Assembly (NCBI GenBank): GCA_009731375.1
Contig: BJOX01000344.1
Coordinates: forward strand, 478,524-542,523
Direction of reading: 5' to 3'
From: Paulinella micropora
Lineage: Eukaryota; Cercozoa; Imbricatea; Euglyphida
Length of the DNA: 64,000 nt
Shown here: positions 1 to 9,408 of the stretch, piece by piece
How the letters are laid out: every line of letters starts with the position of its first letter
Position numbering within the stretch: the stretch's first letter is position 1
Made by a program: the position numbers and the translations under genes
Notes under the pieces: generated by a model
The model's input: the letters and a program-made list of their open reading frames with translations, nothing else
Told to the model about the DNA's origin: nothing
Database searches by the model: none

Positions 1-2
1 CT

Positions 3-137
3 AAATTTCAAACTGTTATAGCTCAATTTACCAAAATAAATTTCACGTACGAGAAATTCAATTACCTGGCTGACCAAATCTCGGTGAAGTTAGTGAAAGA
101 ATTTCTCGCAAAGTTTGGTGTTAAAGTCGCGTTGTAA
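3..137 (+). other. possible coding exon at window edge
   Basis: One frame is open from base 3 to a TAA at 135-137 (about 44 codons, ending LAKFGVKVAL). The same spot carries a good splice donor, GTAAGTA starting at 134, so this may be an internal exon ending at 133 rather than a 3' end. I do not recognise the peptide. Without upstream sequence this is only a possibility. Confidence 0.2.
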
Positions 138-366
138 GTACCGGGTATTTCCCGCATAAATATTCATGCTATGATCATTTATAATTATATTCTCAGAAGC
201 GGATTGTATTAATTCTCGTATGTTATATTTCTCACATACTGTACATTGAGGGGAGTGATATAGGTGATTTGAGCGCGAGCGTGATTCAACGCGCGCCCAG
301 TGACGTCGTACCTCCTTATAGGAGAAGAGGCATGACATGCCTGGACTTTCACCTTTCTCTTCCCTC

Positions 367-368
<2 letters not shown>
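138..368. other. host noncoding sequence, nothing recognised
   Basis: AT-rich flank between the possible exon and the poly-C tract. I see no supported gene, RNA or mobile element in it. Confidence 0.4.
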
Positions 369-462
<94 letters not shown>

Positions 463-493
463 NNNNNNNNNNCCCCCCCCCCCCCCCCCCCCC
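369..493. repeat. poly-C tract containing an assembly gap
   Basis: About 115 consecutive C residues are interrupted by a 10-N gap at 463-472. Similar homopolymer gaps occur at 19550-19586, 36937-36990 and 40781-40812. Ten Ns probably mark gaps of unknown size at G/C runs. Apparent polyproline or polyglycine reading frames here are artefacts of the run. Confidence 0.9.
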
Positions 494-1249
494 GTTAAGT
501 TGTAACAAACATTCAGTTGCATAATTTTACAAAGTCGAGGGGGAGGATGAGGAGCGCCGCGGCGAAGGCTGATTCGGGCCCCGGAAGCTTACTAAGTATG
601 TGCGTGTTCCCGTGCTGCGTAAAGCTCGGGAACACGCACTACCTTATAGATTGTATTGCTCAGATGCTGAAAACCCTTTGTAATCACACTATATACATAA
701 AAATCGATAAGAGGCCAACTTGGGGGTGGAGTGGTAGACGAAGGGCGATTGATCAGACTATATGTCTTGATAGGCCCCGGGCATCTACCCGACCCCCCAG
801 ACCCGCTGATAATTACAGATATTTGTATTTGTGATATATATTATATTACTTTTGTTACTTTTATATACCCCCTTACGGGAAGCGCTTCCAAATTTTAGTT
901 TTCATATTATGATCATATGTGAATATGTATTATATATACACATATATATTTTTCATATATTCGCCCGCAGTGAATAACTCCAGACTAAAATTTCTCTGTC
1001 TGCCTGTCTGTCTGTCTGTCAGTCAGTCAGTCTGTAACGCTGTTTTCTTTTTTATTTCTGCAACGGCTCTCCCAACATTGTGCAAAACCATTGCGCTAAT
1101 AAAAGTGGTCCGGAAAGCTTTGGCATGAGAAAACCAGAATTCTGTGGCGGGGTTGCTTTTTCAAATTATTGCCCGGAAATTCATCCAAAGATCAAGCAAA
1201 AGCTTTTTTGCATGGAGTTTTAGTGGTTCTCCCTTGATGTCTAAATAAA
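494..1249. other. host noncoding flank, no gene supported
   Basis: Apart from the hairpin at 600-639 and a degenerate CTGT/CAGT repeat near 995-1035, I see no conserved reading frame, RNA gene or transposon ends. Confidence 0.4.
600..639. repeat. perfect 13-bp inverted repeat (hairpin)
   Basis: GTGCGTGTTCCCG at 600-612 is perfectly complementary to CGGGAACACGCAC at 627-639, with a 14-nt loop. The stem is GC-rich and would be stable as RNA or as a cruciform. No poly-T follows, and no gene end is recognised beside it, so its role is unknown. Confidence 0.8.
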
Positions 1250-1392
1250 GAAAGAATAGAAGAAAATGAAAAAATAGAATAAAAGAAAGAAAGAAAGAAA
1301 GAAAGAAAAAACAAAAAGGGAAAGAAAGTGAGGGAGGGAGGGGTGGGGGGGAAGGAGGATTGCGAGACACGCACACACACACACACACACAC
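1250..1392. repeat. GA-rich and (AC)n simple repeats beside element 1
   Basis: GAAA-type purine repeats (about 1255-1320), a G/A-rich stretch and an (AC) run (about 1371-1392) directly abut the left terminus of element 1. The element therefore sits against a microsatellite, which makes any target-site duplication hard to read. Confidence 0.8.
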
Positions 1393-1395
1393 CGA

Positions 1396-1702
1396 CTACT
1401 ATAGGTATTACTATAGCACACTTATCTTTTATGTAAAATAAGGCTATTTTTATATAAATTAGTCTTACTATTAATTTCAATAAAAATATACATAATTTTA
1501 TCTAAATTCAATATAACATGAATTAAGCCTTAAATAGTCTATTTGAATTTCTCTCAAACGCTTAAAAAAAGATAACTCATCTATCTTTTGCCAAATAAAC
1601 ACTAAGATACATTAAAACCTGTTTCTTTGTTTTTTCTGCTGTGCTAGACTTGGTTATCTTTTTTGAAAAAATTAAAAGTCCTCCCTATTGCGAGTTTGAT
1701 TA
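1396..1702 (+). repeat. element 1 left terminal inverted repeat
   Basis: It starts CTACTATAGGTATTACTATA and ends ATTGCGAGTTTGATTA. The reverse complement is found at 20161-20474 with a few substitutions and short indels. It is AT-rich and contains no gene. Confidence 0.92.
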
Positions 1703-1740
1703 TTTTCTATTTAAATAAATAAAAATTATATTATATATAT

Positions 1741-1773
1741 AAAAAAATGACGAGCGATTTTTGCTATATAACA
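1741..1773 (+). promoter_or_regulatory. repeated upstream motif, copy 1
   Basis: The stretch ACGAGCGATTTTTGCTATA, preceded by an A run and followed by ACAC, lies 25-58 bp upstream of the start codon at 1799. A near copy (ACGAGTGATTTTTGCTATA) is at 8553-8584, beside the integrase leader. Reuse in two 5' regions suggests a promoter or leader element. No function is shown. Confidence 0.4.
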
Positions 1774-1798
1774 CAAAAACAAGTTTTTGTTTATATAA

Positions 1799-2020
1799 AT
1801 GGGTAGAAAACCTACATATACTGCGGAGGAGGCAAGGGCAAAACATGCTGAACGCATGAGAGAATATCAGAGAAGAAATAAAGAGAAAGCACTTATGAGA
1901 GCAAAAGAATATTATCAAAAAAACAAGGCAGACATACTGAGAAAATCAAAAGAGAAAAGAGAAAAAATCAAGGCAGACCTTATTAGGCTCCAGAGTATTG
2001 TTGGCCAAATTGAGACCTAA
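1799..2020 (+). CDS. small basic coiled-coil protein (73 aa), PLV end gene
   Basis: This is an intact 73-codon ORF with an ATG start, just inside the left TIR. The protein is very rich in Lys, Arg and Glu, with a central REYQRRNKEKAL...YYQKNK block and a probable C-terminal helix. Element 2 has a relative at 61640-61843 (RNNEKALAYYYRNK), also the small gene immediately upstream of its polymerase. The shared position and motif support a real gene, perhaps a nucleic-acid-binding or regulatory protein. I do not recognise the family, so the function is inferred only from charge and position. Confidence 0.7.
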   Translation: MGRKPTYTAEEARAKHAERMREYQRRNKEKALMRAKEYYQKNKADILRKSKEKREKIKADLIRLQSIVGQIET

Positions 2021-2122
2021 AAAAAAAATTCATATTAAAGATAATAGAATATTTTATATATATATATATTTTTTATATATAAAAGAAAAACATTTTTGGA
2101 AAAATTATATTCCAATCAATAT

Positions 2123-5100
2123 ATGTCGAACACCATCGACTATGGCGGGCACACATGGAACCTAGACAAACTTACAGAGGCAAATATAACATTCCAAACA
2201 AGGCAAAACAAGTTGTATGTGAAAAAACCAAATGGTAGTAGGTTTTACGACATAACAACAACAAGGGGAGCACTATCTGACCCTGAAAGGTTTTATTCTG
2301 AACCTGAGCGAAAACAAAGGGAACGAAAATATGTAGAGCCACAAGTAATTGAGTTCAATGGCTATAAACTGATAAGGATAGACACTGAACACAAACTACC
2401 TGTGGGGCAATCTGTATATACTATAAAATTAAGTAAATCAATGTCTCAAAAAGTGAAAAAGTTTCCATTAGAGGGTATCATAGGCATGATTGGATCTATA
2501 ATTGAAGACTTTAAAACACTTTACAAAGACAATGACTTAATACAAATACGTATTAGTGCTATTCCTTCAACTTGGAATGTACAAAACCAAAAATTAATAA
2601 AAGTAAAAGATTTCAATTTAGAAGATATACTGACTAGATTAGAATCTATACTGCAATCAAACGACGATAACTATATGGACGAAGAAGGAGCAACAATGGA
2701 ACTTATTGATTTCAATTTTGTGGGTGTAAGGATGCCAGAAGGAGGAGCAAGATTGAAAGCAATAACAGAAACAGACATATATAAAAAGAAAGGTGTGATA
2801 CGAATAAACAATGATGACAACATATGTTTGGCAAGGGCAATAGTTGTAGCAAAGGCAAAAATAGAAAAGCATCAAAAGTATTCACAAATTAAGGACGGAC
2901 GCAGAATTCAAGACGAACTGGCAAACAAACTACATGAGGAGGCTGGTGTCATGAAAGATTTATGTGGGCTTTCTGAAATTAGTGAGTTTGCTAAGCACAT
3001 TGACTACAAAATTGTTATTGTTGAATATCCAAAACAAAATCGTTTATAAGACAGAAAAAGAATATATACATACTAAAAACAATGAACCATTACGACACCA
3101 TAACAAGTATGAAAGCATTCTTATCAATGCAAAACTTCTGCGAGAAGTGTATGAAGAGATACGAACATAATCACGCATGTGAATTCAAATGTAATATATG
3201 TCTAACCGAAGGATGTAAAGGATATGACAATATTTCAAAATGGAAAACGTGCAATGAGTGTAATAGAAAGTTTCCTAATGATGAATGTTTCAACAATCAT
3301 AAACAAAATAAGTTGTGTGATGTAAAGAAAAAATGTATCTCGTGTGCTAAGACATACAAAGGAGAACATAAATGCGGATATGAAAAATGTAGGAACTGCA
3401 AAGAACTAAAACCTTTATGGCACCAATGTGAGATAAAGAAAAAAAGTCATACACACACCATCAACAAAATATGTATTCTTTGATTTTGAGGCAAATCAAG
3501 AGACGGGAATACATATTATCAACCATTCAGAAAGTCAATATTTTGATGACGGCAGTCAATTTGTGCTGAAATGGTTGATTGAAAAAGGCAGAACTCCATT
3601 TGTAATCTATGAAGGTGGAAAAATAAATGATGATATATCTATTGGTAATGGAAAAGAACAGATTAGATTTATAAATAGTCTATCTTTCCTTACTATGCCT
3701 CTATCTGACTTTCCTGATACATTTGGACTTACTGAATTAAAGAAAGGATATTTTCCTCACTTTTTCAATAAAACAGAAAACCAATCATACATAGGAAAAA
3801 TGCCAGACAAAGATGACTATGGCTATAACTCATTTTCAAAGAAGAAAAGAGAGGATTTCCTAAATAGTATGATGAGCAAAAAAGCAAGTATTTGATTTCA
3901 ATAAAGAAATGATTGAATATTGTCATAGTGATGTAGATATACGAAGGCGGGGGTGTATTGAGTTTAGGAAGCAATTTATGGAGTTTGGTATTGATCCATT
4001 TCAATACGCAACAATTGCCTCTACGTGTATGGCACTATTCAAAGCAAACTATATGCCTGAGGACAGCATAGCAGTCATACCAACAAACAGAACAGACAAA
4101 GCAAAAACAAGTCGTATGTGTGTGGAATGGTTAGCATACAGAGAAAAAAAGGACAATGCCAATATTCAACATGGTCTAAATGGTAAAGAAAAAATATTAA
4201 ATTTACCGAAAGGTGTGAAAGCCTACTTAGACAGATATGACGAGAAAACAAAAACGGCATATGAGTTCCATGGTTGTTATTGGCACGGGTGTCCTGAGTG
4301 CTTTAATGGAAATGAACTGAATAGAGAAAGGTCTGTTAATAAAACATTTGGACAACTATACAAGGAAACTAAACTACGAGAAACTTTAATGTCAGCATCC
4401 TGAAGTTAGTCAATTAATAACAATATGGGGGTGTCAATGGAATAAGATAAGAACAAAGGAAGAATTCAAGGGCACAATAGAAGAGACATTAAGAGAACAA
4501 GAAACAATCAATCCACGGCATGCTATGTTTGGTGGAAGAGTGAATGCTCTGTCTCTATACTGGAGGTCAATGAGCGAGTATCAGTATGCTAAGTATATAG
4601 ATGTGTGCTCTCTCTATCCGACGTTTATGTACTATGACCCATATCCTGTGAAACACCACCAAGCAATAAGAGGAAAAGAAGCATATGATATGTTGAATAA
4701 TAAAACAGCATTTGGCATAGCAAAAATAAAAATACTACCACCTAGAGGACTAATTCACCCAGTCCTTCCATGTCAAGATAGAGGAAAGATGATGTATTAT
4801 CTATGTGATAAATGTGGTAAGGAAGGCTTACAGGACAAATGTCAGCACACTGACGAGGACAGAATACTGACAGGCACATGGGCAACACCACTTATTTACA
4901 AAGCAATCCAAAAAGGCTACAGACTTATTAAAACTTATGAATTATGGCATTGGAATGAACAGACAACTAAACTATTCAAAGAATATATTAAGACATTTTT
5001 AAGAGTGAAACAGGAATCAAGTGGCTATCCTTCAAATGTTATAACAGAAGAAGACAAAGACAACTACATTAAGGACTATGAAGAAAAGATGAAAATTAAA

Positions 5101-6050
5101 TTAGATAAAAGCAAGATTGAAAAGAATGAAGGTAGAAGGGCTGTGGCAAAACTCTGTCTGAACTCACTATGGGGAAAATTTGGACAACAAAACAACAAGA
5201 CACAAACAAAAATTGTAAGGAGTGAAGCAGAACTATACAAAATACTAAATGACAAAAAGATAAATGAAGTATCTATTAATGTGATAAACAAAAAATGCCT
5301 AGAACTATCTTACAACCTACACCCAGAAAAAGTATCAGACCCCTACAATACAAATATCTGTGTAGCAATATTTACTACAGCACACGCACAGATGAGATTG
5401 TATGATATGATGGACAGATGATTAGGTAATAGAGTATTATACCACGACACAGATAGTGTGATTTATTCGGTAGATGAAAAAGAAGGACAGACAACAATAC
5501 CAACAGGAGATTTATTGGGGCAATGGACAGACGAATTGATAGACAAAAAACAAGGTGAGCAGAAAGATAACCACATTTGTTGGAGCAGGTCCTAAATCAT
5601 ACGGCTACATACTAGATGACGGCTACAAAAATGAAATTAAAGGGGTTCTCAATGAATTACGAGACTTGTAAGAAATTGAACTTGGTTAATATGTTTAGTA
5701 TTATAAGCAATGGATTACAAGTACAAGACACTGAACTATCTAAGAAGGCATATGAAGAATTAGAGGACTTACTTGAAACAAAAGGTGAAAAGTGTATAGC
5801 AATGAATGTGGCAGAGGCTGGAAATGTAACCATACACACCAACAGCAAAATAACGAGAAACAAAAAGACTAAAACAATTTCGTCTGAGCACATACAAAAG
5901 ATATTTTCATTTACTTACACTAAAAGAGTAATACAAAGAAAACCAGATTACAACATTACCATACGGCTATTAATGATAATTTATTCATGCACTTTGTGCC
6001 TTCATAAAACATCGATAGCAAGTAAAGAAAAAAAAAACGATGTTTGTTGA
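2123..6050 (+). pseudogene. protein-primed family B DNA polymerase, disrupted (Maverick type)
   Basis: The likely start is the ATG at 2123 (MSNTIDYGG). Successive frames carry a zinc-binding region rich in CxxC and HxC (about 3130-3440), an exonuclease DxE motif in FDFEANQ (about 3483-3500), motif A DVCSLYP (4600-4620), motif B NSLWGKFG (about 5158-5181) and motif C YHDTDS (5440-5457). The family replicates linear genomes by protein priming. The reading frame is broken repeatedly, with shifts near 3045, 3480, 3895, 4400 and 5560-5640, and an in-frame TGA at 5419-5421 just before motif C. The last part continues to about 6050. The gene is clearly of the Cys-rich Maverick/PLV kind and differs from the element 2 polymerase. 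It is probably inactive unless many breaks are sequencing errors. Confidence 0.85.
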
Positions 6051-6072
6051 AGACGTGTCTGAAACAAATATC
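6006..6072 (+). repeat. AAAACATCG palindromic element, copy a
   Basis: AAAACATCG (6006-6014) and CGATGTTT (6038-6045) form a stem around an A-rich loop at the end of the polB region. The flank that follows (GTTGAAGACG, then GTCTGAAACAAATATC) is shared, in inverted orientation, with copy d at 19115-19150. Four copies of this family lie in element 1 intergenic DNA. Confidence 0.7.
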
Positions 6073-6366
6073 AAAAAAGGAATTTACAAAAAAAAAGAAA
6101 AAAAGAAAAAAGGCAAAGCAAAATATGGAAAATTAAGAGTAAGCGGTGAAAGTTGAACCGCCGACAATGACTGGCAACACCACCGACATACTGATTTACG
6201 CCACACATCACCTTGACAGATGACAAATAAATTTTTTGTGTTGTGTTTTTTTCCTCAGTCAATGCACAATGGCATCACATGGTTTTTCTGAGAAAATGCG
6301 AAAACGCAGAAACATTTCTACGTTTTCGCAGTTTTGGCCTACTTTCTCGCAGTTCTTCTTGAAGAG
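6073..6366. other. intergenic sequence of element 1
   Basis: A-rich DNA after polB containing a short palindrome-like GCGAAAACGCAGAAA...TACGTTTTCGC (about 6297-6330). No coding region is supported. Confidence 0.35.
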
Positions 6367-6735
6367 ATGAGTGATTTTATTGATAATGAAGCCAAAGAGG
6401 CTAATGAAATTTCAAGCGAAAGTGAGTTAGAAATAGAAAGAGAAGAAAGTAATTGGATTGATTATTATTCTGACAAGAGCAACAAAAAAATTATTTCTGA
6501 CAAAATATTTTTGGAAACTAAGAACAAAAACTTGTCCAAAAAAAAAAGATTATTGAAACGAGAACTTTGCGATGTTGAATCAAGACTGGAAGCAGTTTAT
6601 CAGAGAGATGAGGAACTAAAATAAGACAAAAGACGAATGGAAGAGGAGAGAAAAGTTAAGAGGCAGAGACTTAGAAAGGAAAAAGAGACCAAGAAAGAAA
6701 TCGCATTTTTGGAAAAGTGGTTAGAAAAAAAATAA
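6367..6735 (+). pseudogene. charged coiled-coil protein with internal stop
   Basis: The ATG at 6367 opens MSDFIDNEAKEA, an acidic then strongly Lys/Arg/Glu-rich sequence predicted to be mostly helical. A TAA at 6622-6624 interrupts it, and the same frame continues in the same composition (EEERKVKRQRLRKEKE) to TAA at 6733-6735. Continuity of composition across the stop suggests a nonsense mutation in one gene of about 122 codons. I see no counterpart in element 2. Function unknown. Confidence 0.45.
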
Positions 6736-6742
6736 ATTTCCA

Positions 6743-6853
6743 ATGTCTCGCCAAGAGGAAATTTTCGCACGTAATTTGATTGAACAAGGTGATACATTTG
6801 ATGAAGTTATAGTTAAGTATAAATTGTATGTTAATGGAGGGAGAGTGGAGTAA
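6743..6853 (+). CDS. short hypothetical ORF (36 aa)
   Basis: It starts 8 nt after the preceding stop with MSRQEEIFARNLIEQGDTF and ends in TAA. The close spacing and helical look are the only support. There is no match in element 2 and no recognised domain. It could be a chance ORF. Confidence 0.3.
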   Translation: MSRQEEIFARNLIEQGDTFDEVIVKYKLYVNGGRVE

Positions 6854-7070
6854 AAAAAAATAGTTGTGTGATCTGTGCTGTCTGCCTACCTGCTCACTTC
6901 TCATCAATGAACATGACACACATTTCACTACAACATAAAAGCACACTTATTACTTGACTATTTTCAAAAAATTATTTATCGCCTATTTATTTACGAAAAC
7001 ATAAAAAAAAACGGCTTCAAGGCACTGCCCACACATGTTTTTTTGTGTTTTTTGGTGTGGGGCAGGTTCG

Positions 7071-7422
7071 ATGCCTCCCAAGAAGAAGTCTCCTTCCAAG
7101 CCGACTGAGGCGGAGGTTCAAGTGCCGGAGGCTCATGTGCCAACTGATGCGCCTACTGAAGTTCCTGCCGAGGCGCCTACCACCCTGACTCCAAGCATCC
7201 ATTGCACGAAGACCCTGAGGCTCAGACTGAGTGCGCAAAGCAAAAAATACGAGTCCTTTTGAGAAGTTGGGAGTAATGAAGGAGGATGAGTCAGAAAAGT
7301 ATTGGGAAGAGAAACAAGTTTGGGTTAAGATTTCCGACAAGTACGATGAGCCAGACCAAGTGGCTGAGAAGAAAAAACCTGATTTCAAAGAAGCAGTTTT
7401 GATGGGGGAAACCAGACCTTAA
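7071..7422 (+). pseudogene. Lys/Pro-rich hypothetical protein, frameshifted
   Basis: The ATG at 7071 starts MPPKKKSPSKPTEAEVQ, followed by a Pro/Ala/Thr-rich stretch. This frame stops at 7260. An overlapping frame from about 7231 carries a charged C-terminal half (SPFEKLGVMKEDESEKYW...KKPDF) ending at 7422. One frameshift near 7200-7250 would join them. Base composition is more GC-rich than neighbouring element genes, so this may be captured DNA. No counterpart exists in element 2. Function unknown. It converges on the integrase gene. Confidence 0.4.
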
Positions 7423-7518
7423 TAGTTATGTTGCTCTTGGAGACGACGGGGTGATAAGGGTCTGGTTTGAAAGGTTATTATATCAAAAAGAAAGGGTTTC
7501 CTTTCTACACAAAGGCAG

Positions 7519-8509
7519 CTATAAGTCGAGAATGACTTTCTTTTTTCTTTCGCGTGTTCCAGTGCGGACATTTGATTGGTCTATTTTCTCCCGTTTAAGT
7601 AAATGCTTTGTTTGTTTTTCTTTTGTTAGTTGTTTCAGTTCTTTATTAATATCTGTCTCTTCCGGTTCGTTAGTTGCCTCTGTCTTTAATAAATGTCGTA
7701 GTGGAACAGTATCATCATTTGTTAATACAATCCGGTATCCCTTACGGGCTTGGACGGTGTAGATTTGCTTGCTCCATGTCTTTCCTCCCTTTTCTAGAAT
7801 GTGTTTCTTGTTTAATTTTCTAACTCTGTCTCCTTCTTTGAAGCCAAATAAATATTTATCAACATATCTATGTTGTTGGCTAATATCATTTCCTTTAAAT
7901 ACACCCTTTGGTGCCGCCTTAATCGCTGAATGTTCTTTCTTGTTATAATAATAAACAACATCTTCAATATAACTTATCCAATCAAAATTACGATTAAAAG
8001 CCCATAATACGTGTAATCTTTCTCTTAGTGTTCTAACAAATCTATCAACAATACCTAACGAGTTATGGTCGCCTACTTCAACCATAAATTGTTCAATTCC
8101 GTTATTTATCATCCACTCACCAACGGCACCTTTAAACTCTCCACCATTGTCCGATATGTATGCTTTCGGCTTTGGTAATTTCTTGAGTGCATCTAAAACG
8201 GTGGTTGAAAATTTTTTTTATAGGTATCGCATAAGCATAACGACTATGAATATCAATCCAAATAAGGGCAAAATTATAATTTTTATTTTTTGTAGCAACC
8301 TTACTCATATCCATTAAATCAATATTAACCATATCTAATACCTTATCAGCCCATATTGTTGTCCCTCTAGTCCTTGGTTTAGTCTGACAAAATAATTCTT
8401 GAGCAGTGTTTGTCCGTTCTTCCTCTGTTGGTTCGCCTCGCGGAGTATCTTCTAGTTGTGTATCCTTATTCTGTGCATTAATATTACTAGTTGTGTGTTT
8501 GTGTTCCAT
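7519..8509 (-). pseudogene. retroviral-type integrase (rve), frameshifted
   Basis: The start chosen is the ATG at 8509 (MEHKHTTSN). The integrase fold shows the first catalytic Asp in NIDLMDMS, a beta strand ALIWIDIHSRY, the second Asp in ISDNGGEFKG and the third acidic position in LGIVDRFVRTLRE, where Asp replaces the usual Glu. The C-terminal part (GDRVRKLNKKHI...GGKTWSKQIYTV) looks like a small SH3-like DNA-binding domain and is well conserved in element 2. One frameshift lies in a run of eight T at about 8212-8219, between the first and second Asp, so a sequencing indel is plausible. The enzyme would insert the element into host DNA. Confidence 0.85.
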
Positions 8510-8511
8510 TG

Positions 8512-8552
8512 ATATTTTAGAATTGCGCTTCGTGCTACGCACTCTCGCTTAT
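8512..8552 (-). promoter_or_regulatory. shared leader repeat upstream of integrase
   Basis: This 41-bp segment ends 3 nt before the integrase ATG. Its reverse complement matches 9360-9401, directly upstream of the fibre ATG, at about 38 of 42 positions, including AGCACGAAGCGCAATTCTAA. Both genes therefore have nearly the same DNA immediately 5' of the start codon, which fits a common promoter or leader. Confidence 0.6.
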
Positions 8553-8584
8553 AAAAAAATTACGAGTGATTTTTGCTATAACAC
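8553..8584 (+). promoter_or_regulatory. repeated upstream motif, copy 2
   Basis: ACGAGTGATTTTTGCTATA preceded by an A run matches 1741-1773 with two differences plus a TA insertion. It adjoins the leader repeat upstream of the integrase gene, but is inverted relative to that gene compared with copy 1. Confidence 0.4.
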
Positions 8585-8598
8585 TACGTTTATATTCT

Positions 8599-8673
8599 AA
8601 AACATCGTTTTTTTTATTTTTTAATTTAATGTCAGTCGATGTTTTGTGATGACGGCAGTCAGAACAAAATATC
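8599..8673 (+). repeat. AAAACATCG palindromic element, copy b
   Basis: Arms AAAACATCG (8599-8607) and CGATGTTTT (8637-8645) enclose a T/A-rich loop, followed by the family tail (GTGATGACGGCAGTCAGAAC, then AAAATATC). It lies at the 3' end of the acidic protein gene. Confidence 0.7.
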
Positions 8674-8674
8674 A

Positions 8675-9198
8675 TTAGAATTTCAAAAATATCTTTTCTG
8701 CTTCCTTACTTTTTTTTTTATTCTTTGGTGTATTGTTATACACATTAACTAATATTTTTTCACTTCGTTTTTTACCGCCTCGCTGTTTTCCGCCTGTTGT
8801 TTCATAATCTTCGCTTTCTTCACTCTCACTTTCTTCTTCTTCTTCTTCGCTGTCATTCTCAGGCTTCTTGGGCTGTGGTGCTTTCTTTGCGGTTTTCTTC
8901 TTGGGCTTTTTAGCATTCTTTTTTATCTTTCTAAGCATATGATTTGCAATAATCTCAGACATATCAATTTCTCTATCGCTTTCGCTTGACTCATCTTCAA
9001 TCTCAGGATTTTTAAGTATCTCTTTCGCAGCACCAACTTCAGCGTCCGTCTCAATAAGTTCTTCCACCGATGCTTCTTTTAATTCTCCTTTTTTACGAAG
9101 CCTTTCACGTGCCCACTCGCCTTTCTACGTTCAGCATTTGCTCTGTTTGCTTGAACTGCTTTCTTCCAGTTTTCTTTTGAAGCCTCTTTTGACGGCAT
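8675..9198 (-). pseudogene. acidic/basic virion-like protein, one frameshift
   Basis: The start ATG at 9198 gives MPSKEASKENWKKAVQ. A shift near 9115-9125 leads into the frame carrying Glu-rich blocks, a Lys-rich middle (KKPKKKTAKKAPQPKKP), a Glu/Ser tract and a C-terminus ending IFLKF. Element 2 has the intact relative at 42449-42964 with the same order of blocks and the ending MFLKF. In both elements the gene sits between the integrase and the divergent fibre gene. Alternating charged low-complexity regions suggest a disordered DNA-binding or scaffold protein, but no named family is recognised. Confidence 0.65.
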
Positions 9199-9281
9199 TG
9201 TTTACCGACGAATGATATTACACGAGATAATTGCATTTTTTGTTAGTATAATTTAGCAAAAAAAAATTAAAATAATTATTT

Positions 9282-9356
9282 GATATTTTATTCTGACTTC
9301 GTCATCATAAAACATCGTTTCCAATTAAATTTTTTAAATTTTTTTTCCGATGTTTT
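9282..9356 (-). repeat. AAAACATCG palindromic element, copy c
   Basis: Read on the minus strand, this copy has the family tail CGATGTTTTATGATGACG. Its arms are AAAACATCG (9309-9317) and CGATGTTTT (9348-9356) on the plus strand. It lies between two divergent gene starts, so the family is not simply a terminator. Confidence 0.7.
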
Positions 9357-9359
9357 AGA

Positions 9360-9401
9360 ATAAGCGAGAGTGTGACAGCACGAAGCGCAATTCTAAAATA
9401 T
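9360..9401 (+). promoter_or_regulatory. shared leader repeat upstream of fibre gene
   Basis: This is the inverted copy of 8512-8552. It ends 7 nt before the fibre ATG at 9409. With its partner it forms a long inverted repeat flanking the acidic-protein gene. Confidence 0.6.
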
Positions 9402-9408
9402 CTATACA

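Larger units (their letters stand above)
9199..9408. promoter_or_regulatory. divergent intergenic region upstream of fibre gene
   Basis: About 210 bp of AT-rich DNA separates the divergent acidic-protein and fibre genes. It contains palindrome copy c and the inverted leader repeat, so it probably holds promoters for both directions. Confidence 0.5.

Noticed and set aside
209-508. Polyglycine/polyproline ORFs
   Set aside because: Produced by a poly-C run with an assembly gap.
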